NCBI GenBank assembly: GCA_964247055.1
Contig: OZ176055.1
Coordinates: 9,114,001 to 9,178,000 of the forward strand
Reading direction: 5' to 3'
Length of the DNA stretch: 64,000 nt
From: Paragordius varius
Lineage: Eukaryota; Nematomorpha
The notes under the pieces were generated by a model, which did no database searches, was not told the DNA's origin, and saw only the letters and a list, made by a program, of their open reading frames with translations. Shown one piece after another: positions 36,579-47,800 of the stretch. Both the position numbers and the translations under genes were made by a program. Numbering within the stretch: position 1 is the stretch's first letter; each line of letters begins with the position of its first letter.

Positions 36579-36827
36579 TCAGTCACTGTAGATGAGACTG
36601 GTTTTGCGTTTGAGTTGAGTTAATTTGCGGATGTCTTTATTCCACCACCAGTTGTGGGTCAAAGAAATCCACCGATTATGCTTTGAACGACCAACCAAAA
36701 AATCAAGAGTATTGACGCATAGAGTTTTTATATTATTCCAAATTTCATTTGGGTGGGTTAGATGATGTTTCATTTGTCGATAGTAGTTTACAACTGTGGT
36801 TTCTAATACTATCATTTTAAGTTTCAA
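36579..36827 (-). mobile_element. LINE fragment, inverted 5' segment
   Basis: The minus-strand frame contains NWWWNKDIRKLTQLKRK, the tryptophan-rich linker between endonuclease and reverse transcriptase in a family of invertebrate LINEs (usually WWWNEEV). It lies head to head with the reverse transcriptase part that starts near 36950 on the plus strand, so the element's 5' portion is inverted. Confidence 0.65.
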
Positions 36828-36949
36828 TGTCTAATAGGTTGTTTATTTGTGGGGGAGGGCGTAATAGTATGTGTGTTTTTAATTACAAGTTCTATATTTG
36901 GCTTAAAATTAAGCAAGATATCCCTATGATATTACAGTAGTTTTTCCTT

Positions 36950-38720
36950 TAAGTTTGTTTGCACAAGAAGTAATCATAAAACACAACATCTCTCAGATTC
37001 CTTCCATAATCAATCAAACTTTCGCCAACTATTTTAAAATTACTTTAAATCAAGCAAATGACACAATCCTACCCTATGTACCAGGGTGCCCGGAATTCAT
37101 TGATGCAAATTACATTCTATCGGGGACTCTTAAATTAAGAAAAACGGTAAAACACCAAGAATGTCGGAAGTTACTGTCGACATTCTTAAACCCATTGAGA
37201 TACAATAAGTAAGATTAATTATCAAACCTTTTTTTACCTAATCATACAAACGGAAACCATCCCTGAAGACTGGCAAAACAGCATCATCATACCCATCTAC
37301 AAGGGAAAAAAGTGATTCTATCCTACCTAGCTGCTCTTTTAAGTCCAATAAAATCTTGGAACACAACTTTAAAACTTTTGAGCTCATTCGATACAATAAG
37401 ATTAAACTTAAAGTTCATCTAGACGACATTCAATTTAGCTCCCAATCTGGCAAAAGCACAATTGATGCGATTTCTATACTCCGCCAAATGCAAGCAGGCC
37501 ATCTCAGAAATACACGCCTCTATAATGTCTTCTTTGGCCTAGAAAAGGCTTTTGACTCGATCCAAAGATCGAGGATAACATGGGCCCTAAGAAATAAGGA
37601 ATCGTAGAATGGATTATTCAGAGCATAATGATGCTATATTCCGGCACCAAAGTCTAAATCAAAACTTTCTATGGCCTATCCGAATCAATCAGTATACACT
37701 CAGGGCTGAACCAAGGTTCTGTCCTGAGTCTATTACTTTTTATCATAGTATTAAATGAGAATACAAAGAACATTCGCAGGGGTTTACCCTGGGCTCTTTG
37801 TAGATTACCTGGTAATAATGGACTCATCTGAAAACGATCTCATCTTATATATTGACAAATGGTTGCTTGGAAAGTCATGGCCTCGAAATCAATCCAAGAA
37901 AAACAGAACAAATGCATGATAATTTAATGGAGGCCATTAAGTACCCATGTAGAATTTGCAGTCTAGCTAAATCAAATTCTATATTGTGTACTAAATGTAA
38001 CTTCTGGATACGTAAAAAATGCCCCAACCTAAAATCACTTAGGGTTTATGCCTTTACTTGCTCAAGTTGCATCGACTAGAACCAAATTTAAATGCAATCT
38101 CTAATAACTACAATTACGAAACTGCTACTCACTATAAATATCTGAGTAATGAAGTATCCGCCAAAGGAGGCATCAGTGATGGCCTCTGGTAAAAAACCAA
38201 AATAATAATAAATACATCAAACTTGAAACGAAGTCACAGCTATATTCTGCCATTATCCGTCCTGCACTAACCTACGGCAGCACGGAATGTTGGCCCATGA
38301 CAAAGTCAACCTTGGTAAATTCCAAAAATCAGAATCTAAAATACTCAATACAACAATCCTTTTTGTACATAATCCTAAACTCTATAACTTTAATAATCAA
38401 TTTGTGACCCTTATAAAATCCTTAATATCACTGCTCTTGACCCCTTTCTAAGATTCAAAAGACTAAGATGGACTGGTCACATCCATGGTAGACCACCAGA
38501 TAATTGTATACATATAGTGATGCCCTAATCCACATCTAGTTCAAAGCCTGGCAGACCCTTCAAAAGGTGGCTGGCTCGGTACTATATATGATGATCTTAC
38601 TGACTGAGGCCAAACTAAAAATAGAAGATGTGGAAAATAGAAACAATTGGAAAACAGCAATAAAAACTTATCTTAAATCAGCTACCTTCAACTCTGAGGA
38701 TCAAAAGCCCTTAATGATAT
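36950..38720 (+). mobile_element. Decayed LINE: reverse transcriptase, zinc finger and C-terminal region
   Basis: Recognisable in order: linker (QTFANYFKITL), RT start (PEDWQNSIIIPIYKGKK), RT core (FSSQSGKSTIDAISILRQMQ; KAFDSIQRSRITWALR), LNQGSVLSPLLFIIV, YADDL-like region written as LLYIDKW/YADD remnants near 37800, a CxxC...CxxC finger (CRICSLAKSNSILCTKC ... CSSC, 37948-38070), then YKYLSNEVSAKGG, RLRWTGHIHGRPP and KPGRPFKRW. This order matches a RTE-like non-LTR family whose polymerase carries a PHD-like finger after the RT. Several stops and frame changes break it, so it is inactive. No poly-A tail or clean 3' end was found. Confidence 0.8.
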
Positions 38721-41170
38721 ATAAATTATTTCCTCATAATTGATAAGGTGTGAAAAAAAAACTAAGCGTTTTTGGACAAAATTGACGCTTTAAATAATTT
38801 TTTACATTTTCCAAACCTAACGCTTTTTATTGTATAACAAAAATATATGTTTTGGCGCATGAAAAAGTTTACTTAATATCTTAGATTTTATTTTAAAGCA
38901 AGCGTTTATTTATTCATGTTAAATATAATAAAAAATTCTTAAAAAAACAATCGACAGCTTAAAAGAGTTTAATTTATTTTTTGCATGCAATGTGACCACA
39001 TAATATTTCATAAAATTCTAATAGCTGAGTTTGACTATGTAAAATACGAGAATATAAAAACTACATTTTTGCCTACTAAATTTGGTATTCTAAATATATT
39101 CAATTTGCATCCTATAAAGACAAAATGTAACACTAAAACACAAATACCTTTATGAAAAGAGAATCTTTTTTAAGCTTCATTGTATTAGGCGGCAACGTAA
39201 TATGGAGTTTAAGAGATTTAAATTAGTAATAAATTTAATTATACATTTGGCAGTTGTAAGCATATTTAAGTCATTGGTGCTAACACAGATACGGGCTGCT
39301 TTAATAATATTTATTTTTTTATTTTAAAATTTTTAATGTTATATCCTTCTGAATTTTGGAAATTTTGATTGCAATTCAATTTTTTATTTTTTATGCATTG
39401 AACAAAGCGTGTTGGAAAATAGTATGGCTCTATTATTAAAAAAGTTTGTCTTAATGTTTAAGTTTTGTCTTTATAATTTATATATATATACCTTATAGGC
39501 ATATCAAGGGAGTAAAAAGCATTTTTAAGAGCGTAATCCGCATAAAATTCATACAGTTTCCGTAGTATGGCTTCTGTTTGCATCTGTTTATTGTCCACAA
39601 TAATTATAAATTTAACACCTAGATAGCATAATAACATAAAATTTATATGAATATGATATTTGAAAATTAATAGTCATAACTAAATTTGTCAAAGGGTTAC
39701 CTCCTTGTTTGGGAAAAAAACCCCTTAAAGGTTGATTTAAGTATATCCACACTATATATTTAATTGATATATAGTTTTCAACTAAATAAAGAGTTTATTA
39801 ATCCCTGTTAATTTTTGCAACTAATGCAAATACAGTGAGCACCACCCTCCCCTCTTATTGATTCCATCTCATAAAAAGCTTCTCAGAACAAACACTGTAA
39901 AACACATGTTGATATTCATGTAAAATTTTTATTACACACACAGTCCTAATGTTAAAGTTTGTTAAAAGTTAATACTTTTCCACAAAACTTAAAAACTCTG
40001 ATTGTGAGAAATAGGATTTTTCGTATTTTTTCCAGCATTTATGATAAGATTGTGCAATAATATCAAATATTATATTTAACCCAAGAAGAAAATGATTATC
40101 ATAACATAAAAATCTTAATTTAATTTTATTTTACAAAGCTTTATACGGACTGTACATATCTAAACCATACCAACGCGTATTATGTTTAAGGAATACTCGC
40201 TCTCGGAACCCTGTATAAAAATCGGGTAAATGCATTTATATGAACACAAGTTATTAGGCAAAAAAAGTTTATTGTGAGGGGAAACATTGCAGAGAAGGTC
40301 GAATATAATAAATATATTTAAATTCTAACACTAAATTGGTAAATCCGAAATTTCACATCATAGCTTTATGTAAAACTAATTCACCCGCAGTTTTTTTTTT
40401 CAAACTAACAAAATCTTAAAACGCCTGTTATTCGGATTAACTCACGCATTTCAATTTTCATTAAAAAATTCGTAATAATATCGGAAAATTTAATGGTGAC
40501 CGAATCACGAAATTTTTAATGTTCAATGTTAGCTCTAAGCGAGAAAATGTTAAATTTAGGGGATATTTTAAAATTTATATTTGCATACAATTAAAAGGTA
40601 AAAAGAGATATAAATCTATTTATATTTATAACGTTTTTTAAATTAAAAACTAAAAATAACTTCCAAACAAAGGAGATAACATTAAAAAAATAAAAATCTG
40701 CAAATTAAAAACAAACCTATTTTTGAATTAACAGTAACATTTAATTTTTAATTAACCAAATTGGTATGCTAAAATATTCCCTATGATATTCAAAACTGCA
40801 AAAGATTCATTTAAAAAAACAATAATCTAAAATTTATTCATAAAAACTCTGAACCCTGAATAGTGAATATTTGTAATCGTTTATTGTGGGGCGTATAATA
40901 TAGTTGGAAGTCTATTAGCAAAAAACAGTAAATATAATCCGTAGCCATATAAAATAGCCCGATATATATAAATCAGATTTATTCGTTTCTTTTTTCACAT
41001 TTTATTAAATTATACAGGTTAGGTTTAGTAGAGATGACATATGATGTATTAAAAATTTTTAAAATAATTACTTTTAGAGTATAAATTGGTTTGCGAAAGC
41101 AGGCATAACAAATGGCAAATTTAATAAATATTTAAAACAAAAAGGCATCTTAATTCAAAAATATAAAAAC
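38721..41170. other. Intergenic; possible location of missing TRAPPC4 exons
   Basis: Contains a much decayed family A MITE (about 39111-39475, ACAAAATGTAACACTAAAAC). I looked on the minus strand for the last third of TRAPPC4 (the NPFYSLEMPIR region) and did not find it. Confidence 0.4.
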
Positions 41171-41678
41171 CTGTTAATGTTTGCAGACAACATAATTTGT
41201 ATAACTCGCATTCAAATGTTTCAATTCCCATACAATTCGGTTCAGGTGATATTTGAGACACTATGGCAAATATTCTGTAAAACACTTTATATACATTGAA
41301 CATTTACGAATGAAACATGCTAGCTAACATAATTTTTTCATTGGCATGGAGTTGAGGGTAGGCAAATGTAATTTTCATGGGGTAGTTTTTAGCTTCGTTA
41401 AGGTACTCGTTGATGGATGATATTTTTGTTATCTCACCAATTGGGGTATCATCAATAGCTTTTATACAATAACCACCTAAATGTTTAATGATTATATAGT
41501 AACTTCTAACTAAATCTGCGTTTCCAAAAACAATTATTGTTTGATTTTGTACGGTTTGACAGACAAAGTCTGCAATATTATTCAACACAATATCAAAAGT
41601 TGTATGGATTAAAGCATTCTCTACGTTGTAAATTAAACTCCCAGCTCGATTTATAATAAAAATTTTATAAACTACCAT
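41171..41678 (-). CDS. TRAPPC4: TRAPP complex subunit 4 (TRAPPC4/Trs23/synbindin), 5' two thirds
   Basis: Core subunit of the TRAPP tethering complexes, which activate Rab1 on ER-Golgi and Golgi membranes. Exon A (41308-41678) gives KIFIINRAGSLIY at the N-terminus and NYPMKITFAYPQLHANEKIM, both diagnostic of the longin-like fold of Trs23, then MLASMFHS. Exon B (41171-41274) gives IFAIVSQISPEP and CCLQTLTG. Direct read-through meets a stop after MFHS; removing 33 bases (41275-41307, GTAAATG...TTTTACAG) restores the conserved FHS-FAI join through a split serine codon. The second ATG (41678) fits the family's start better than the one at 41690. After LTG the match ends at a possible donor (GT at 41169-41170), and the last ~80 residues were not located. 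Either a live gene with distant 3' exons or a truncated locus. Confidence 0.82.
41275..41307 (-). other. 33-base intron in TRAPPC4
   Basis: Begins GTAAATGTTC and ends GTTTTACAG. It carries an in-frame stop at its first codon boundary and no residues of the family alignment. Confidence 0.7.
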
Positions 41679-41690
41679 GCTCTGTTTCAT

Positions 41691-43146
41691 TCATTCGTTT
41701 AATCATTGGCTGGCGACAATGTAAAAGTAAAGCTTACCACATTTTGTCAAATGTCCTTAAGATAAAAATCAATAATGTTAATGTTTTAAGATTGACATGT
41801 TTTGGCTTCTTGGTATTAATATATTCAATTCTATATAATTCTGCATAAGAATGTCTCCATCTGCTCGCCAAAAATGTAAAAAAAAATGCAATTTATCATT
41901 TTTAGAAAGCAAAACGCTCCGCCCCATCGATTATTTATTTTACAAATGATAAAATCTACATTTTATACAAAAAACATTTGTTTAGTATTTCATGGGTTCA
42001 TCTATAATATATTTTTAGTATAGATAAATTTTATTGCCCTTACTACTCGTTTTAAACAAAGAGACTTTTAATAATTATAGTATAAAAATATTCGAGAATT
42101 ATGTATTCATCATACATATATAAATTTAATAAGTACTTTTGTTGAAAAAAACTTGCAAATGACTTTTATCATGACCACTTTTTATAGCGCCTCAAGACAC
42201 AAAAATATTAAACATAATATATGGCATGAGTATGCTGTCACCAAATTTATATTTTTTTTGTAAAACATTGCTTAATGATGGATAAACTTTTTTTATTAAG
42301 TTGAGAGGACATTTATGCACTCTATAATGATATAAATTAAGTTAGGTTTTTATGTCCCCTATTTAGAGTAATATATATAAAGCCTTGTCAGGAATGTATA
42401 ATAAACACTCAATAAAGGGAACGAGGAATATCCATGGTCAGATGCATGCCCAAAAAATCATTCGCAACTGGTTTTTTTTCAATATGATATAAAATTATTT
42501 GTTTACCCGTGTACTTTTAAACCATATGTTCTAATGTTTTAATTTCTAATTCAAGCTATTAATTAATTGTCTTGAACCTTCTAATATATAATTTGTGACA
42601 CCCGTGAAAAAGTTACCGTAATAATTAGTTTCTTCCCTGCCCTAGTTAATGCCATATTCTAGAATTCAAAGTTTTAAAACGTGGATTATCTACCTTTGTA
42701 TAAAAATGGATCTCGAATCTGCTATAATAAAATAAAAATTATTTGTTAAATGTGAATGCAGATGATGATAGTTATGTATATTTTGTATGATTGCAACATA
42801 CCTTTCCAGTTAGTGTGTTAATTGAACGAATTCAGACTGGTTATATTATTTCAGCGTTGTTGAACTACCAAACCTAAATCTTAGCCTTCAATTCTAATTG
42901 ATGATGACAAAAGTTATCTGCCAAAAGATCTATGATTATATATTACTTAATGTGATAGAACGAGATAAATTTATACATTGATATGGATCGGGTTGCATTT
43001 TAGTTAAGGAAAGGCATTAGGAATCTCATTGTGCGTTTGGTGGTATGAAACATTTTGAAATTTTGTGGTAATGACTTATTGAACGTACATTATGGCGAAT
43101 AAATTTTTTGGTGAAAAGAATACATACCAAAATATTTTGATAATAT
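41691..43146. other. Intergenic, nothing recognised
   Basis: No family-like ORF, RNA gene or repeat with clear ends. Confidence 0.5.
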
Positions 43147-43444
43147 ATACCATTTACAATTCAAATTCACCCTTGAACAATTCAAATTCACACTAAAAAT
43201 AAATTATGTGTTTTCGGGCTAATCTAATTCATCATTAATAAGAAATATATTCTTTAGGCATAGTTTATTAGTATTTCAGTATTATATTAATTTGAAACGA
43301 AATTTCATATTTTAAAATATAAAATATAGGTAATTTTTAATCTTCAAAAACACATAATTTATTTTAGGGTGTGAATTGTTCGAGGGTAAGTTTGAATTGA
43401 TCAAGGGTGAATTTGAAAGGGTGAATTTGAACTGTATATGGTAT
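43147..43444. mobile_element. Family B palindromic MITE, best copy
   Basis: Left end ATACCATTTACAATTCAAAT, right end TTTGAACTGTATATGGTAT, near-perfect inverted termini. Sub-terminal CACCCTTGAACAATTCAAAT is mirrored by GATCAAGGGTGAATTTGA. Confidence 0.8.
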
Positions 43445-44858
43445 ATTTTAAATATATATAAAAAACCATATAACTTTTTTATTCCTTCAAAATAAGGTAT
43501 TTTTATCCAAAAGTAAACGCATTCGCGATAACAATTTATATAGGTTGGACTATGATATCAAAATAAGTTGTTTTTAAAAACATATTTTTCTGAAAAATTT
43601 AAATTTTGGAAAAATTTTGTTGAAGTGTATGTTATGGTTTTTGCCTGGTAGAAACTGTATAAACTTAAAGATAATTTAAAACTTTATTTAAGTTGATGAT
43701 GAATTTTTTTATTTCAGAACTTTGATTATATACTTTTTTTTGAAATTTGAGTTGGCTTCACTAAAATATTTGAAAACATAAATCAATAAAAGTTCAGAGA
43801 AGATAGGAATCTTTGGGGGCTCGAATTATGTAGAAAAAATATATAATATCATTAAGTGTTTTGCAACCACCGCCAAATATAGCATAAAATAATTAAAAAA
43901 ATTTTTCTAAAATTCATAAAGTGTTCATTTTTAAAAATATAATTTGGCTTGTATTTAAAACTGTGTTCGCGCATTTATGACGTTTATCTTAAATGAGCTC
44001 ATTAGTTCTAACATTAACAAATATAATATACCCATTTTGCTTTTTAATATGTTTTATAAGAGATACGAGCAAAATATTTTGGTTTTGCGTCTTTATTTTT
44101 TACCAAAAAAGTTATTTGATATTACTAATTTTACGACTTCTAAAAATGGAGAAACTACCAAAAAGTGGAAATTTAAAATGTGCACGCCTAAAAACAAAAA
44201 CATATTTAAATTATGATATTTTTAAGGATACATATATTTTAGCAGGATATTTTTGTGCATTGTATTTTCATAGAATATATTTTTTATGTAATCGATAATG
44301 GATATCAATACTTTAAATTCATGAAACTCTCCTTATAATATAAGGAATATTTTAGTGATATAACTCTAATAGTTATATAAATAAATAACGATAATCCTAA
44401 GAAATAAACTGAATGCCAATGACTTTTTCTAATCTAGACAATTATTGCATATTCGACAAATATGTCCTAAAAGTATTTATAAACACAAATCTATGGTAAA
44501 AAAAATATTTACTTTAAAACTATTGAAATTTATATCCTTAAATCTGGATGTTTTAAGATATAGCACAAATTCTATCTAATTTTTTTAAAATAATTTCCTA
44601 CTTAATCTCTTCAAGGTTTTTACTCTTGCTATTAGATGTTTTTTTCTATAAAACTTTTAAAGAATTCATTTCTTATGTACATATTATACATTACAATGTT
44701 GCTCTGTCAATCATTAACGGATTTACATATATATGATATAAGTAATATGAATGACAGCGCATATATTTTAAACGTTCTCATATAGCAATTTTATCCTTTT
44801 TTTCAAGAAAGCTAACATATCAAAATATTAAAAAAGTTATGTAAATCACAATATTCTA
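43445..44858. other. Upstream region of the Hox gene, nothing recognised
   Basis: The open frames near 43977-44298 are AT-rich and overlap in two frames without any family resemblance. A possible upstream Deformed exon was sought (SSYLM- or PPCEEY-like motifs) and not found. Confidence 0.4.
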
Positions 44859-44864
44859 GTGTTG

Positions 44865-47800
44865 ATGGAAGCATTTTATCAACAACATGAAACTTTGGTA
44901 CATATAACTACTCAATATTCCAAAATCGCCAATCTTAATTCCCATTCCGAGAAGGAGACTTTGGAACCGTTTTTACATGAAGACCCTATTGATGATTTCC
45001 TCGATGAACGTGATAAAACAAATGTGAAACGTAATTCTTCTCCTAAAATTTCTATTTTTACTACATCTCAGCATAATAAATCATCCCCTGAAAAGATGAT
45101 AGAGCAATCAACTCATAATCACATAATTTATCCATGGATGAAACGTGTACATTCGAATCCAAGTTTGTTTTATCTTAAAAAGTTTGTTTAATAATCATAT
45201 GTTATAAGAAAATTTTAAATATCGCCCATTAAGCTAGCTAAAATTCCTAGTTTACTGTAATTTGTTTAACAGCTGCTCATATCCAGTTTATGAAATAACC
45301 TATATTTAAAATTTTTGGATAAACTTTATCTATATAAAGATCGATTTAATCTATATTTGTGAGAATCGAATTAAGAATTGACTTTAATAAACTAACTTCT
45401 AGAAAGGAATATGAGTTTTCAAACATTTTTTTTGCAATTAAATTGATTTTCGTAAACAAATTGTTACGTTTTGCATGCTCATGAGCTGTTGTTTTTTACT
45501 TGTATGTTTATTCTCTATTTTTCATCCATATTTTGTATTGAGATTCACTAGCGTATGATTCAAAAAATATATTTTCCCTGAATTATAAAACAATTTTCAT
45601 GTTATATAATAGGAAAATATAAATTGCAACGATTTGATGTTTTTTCCTATACGGTACTGTAAAAATATAATAAGTGCATTACTATGATTTGGTTTTACGA
45701 TGTGATGTTATCTTAATTTACACCATTGCCACATCATTATTGTATAAAAATGTTGCGAAACTTGTTTTTTATGTCCAAAAAGTCACTTACACTAGCATAT
45801 GGCAAAAAAACCACAAATGGTTAAAATAAACCAATGTTTTCCCTTACTTTAACATTAATTTTGGACAAAATATTTATGATACCATATACACGACTGTACT
45901 TAGTCTATTAAGAATAAAAAAAACAATCTCCTCCCTTCAAATTATTTCTTTTTCTTTTTTTCCATTAAGTTTAGTTTTTTTGCAATCGTACTACGTGCAT
46001 ATGTCAAATGTGGTTCATATAAATTTTCGTTTTTTTACATGCAATAAATTTTTCCATTAGCTTATGGTTTGCAAAAGCTACAAAAAGCTCCACCCATTTT
46101 TGCATAAATTACACATCTCATTTACAGTAACGTATGGTAAAAATACACAATAGAGTTAAAATTAACCAATTTTCCCCTTACATCTTAACATAAATTTTGG
46201 ACAAAATTCTTTTAATACCATGCACTACCGTGAAATAAAATATGGGAAATGTTATTTAGTATGTATTTTTGCCCCCACATCTATACCCTTTAAAACTTGT
46301 TATGAAAAAAAGAAAGAAGGAAGGGGGCATTTGTGTTTTGAAGGAAAAAAATTCACATTTTTTGAATTTGATGATGATTGATGATATGTATTTTTGCATT
46401 TTCCTACTCCTCCCTCTCCTTGTCTCTGTTTGGAGAAAACACAATACATAAAAATTTTCTGTGTGCGTGTATACCCTCCAACTAATTTTGGAATGTACAA
46501 TTGATTTTGTTAGGTAAAAATGTAAATGTTACTTTAAGGTAGATTTTTTTTCACACTTTATAAATATGCAGCTTAGGCATCAAAAATTATTGGATATGAG
46601 GGTCAATTTTATTGGCCAATATGGAATTGGATAAAAGGGGATGGTTCAAATTACGTGTCTATTAGCATGTATTAGAATTTTGTTTTTATTACATGAGTAA
46701 AAATATATATTGCTAGTTTTTTTATAGAATATTTCCAGATAACATATGTAGCAAGGAGAATTATTATTGGCTAATAGGGGTAAAAAGCGGAAAAATTAAT
46801 TATATGCCAATTATTATGCCAAATGAAAAACCAGCATGGTATAGATTAAGAGGGTCTTTTGATTCGTTCCGAATTTTTTCAAAATACAGTAATAAGAGTT
46901 AAGGTGATCTAATTTACATGTCTTTTAGGAGTTGTAAGATTTCTTTAGTTTTTATTAGGCATATACCTGATAGAAGTTATGGAAAAAAATACAGTGACGC
47001 CTGTTCACAACTTATCAGGTTAGCTAAGATATTGATGTAACTAATGGTAAACTAATAAACATTTAGCCTCTTTAAAATACCGAAACAGCCAATAATAGCT
47101 TTCTTAACTGCATATTTCAGTGTCGAAATTTAAAATTATTATAAACAATTTACTTTGTTTTAAATATAAATTCAAAACAAAATTTAGTTAGGGTTGGGTT
47201 TAATCGATTATGTTATCGTTCTTGTGAAAATTGTCAATTTTTTAATTATATCTAATTATTTTTTCCCAATATAAACATTTTAATGGTTGTTATATTGAGA
47301 TTATAATTCAGCTATAATTGAATGAATTTAAAATAAATTTTCGATCACTACAAGTAATTTTTGTCAAACGTAAAAATTAAATTAAAATATAAATTATAAA
47401 TTAAAATTATTATTATATTAGAAAAGACACTAAAAAAACATGTGTGTATTGTTAAGGAAAAAAATTCTAAAATGCTATTTACATTGTTGATATCGTTCTT
47501 TCTGTTCATTATATTTTTTTCTTTGTTTATATATTTATTTGGTCCTATTTTCATCTTTATCAACAACTTCGGCATCCCAATTTATTTTATGTTAGCATTT
47601 ATAGGCATGATATGCCAAAGCCGAATCATTTGTTTTATTCTTGTTAACTGTCGTCTTATGTTCTTTTATTAGAACACCTAATCCTTTGGCCTATGTCTAC
47701 ATTGTCGCCGTGACATCATACTTTTATATATCACACCTTAAGAATTAGAATTTTTTATGGGAATTTAATAATTTATAGATATTTTTAATGGTTTATTCAT

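Noticed and set aside
41304-41690. Stop after MFHS as the true end of TRAPPC4
   Set aside because: The conserved continuation FAIVSQISPE follows immediately after a GT-AG segment, so the stop lies in an intron.
43977-44298. Possible upstream exon of the Hox gene
   Set aside because: Two overlapping frames without a Hox4 N-terminal motif or a donor in the right phase.
46256-46500. Overlapping open frames on both strands
   Set aside because: Three overlapping short frames in a low-complexity intron stretch, with no family resemblance.
47348-47672. Hydrophobic open frames on both strands
   Set aside because: AT-rich sequence naturally yields Phe/Ile/Leu-rich frames; they overlap and match nothing known.
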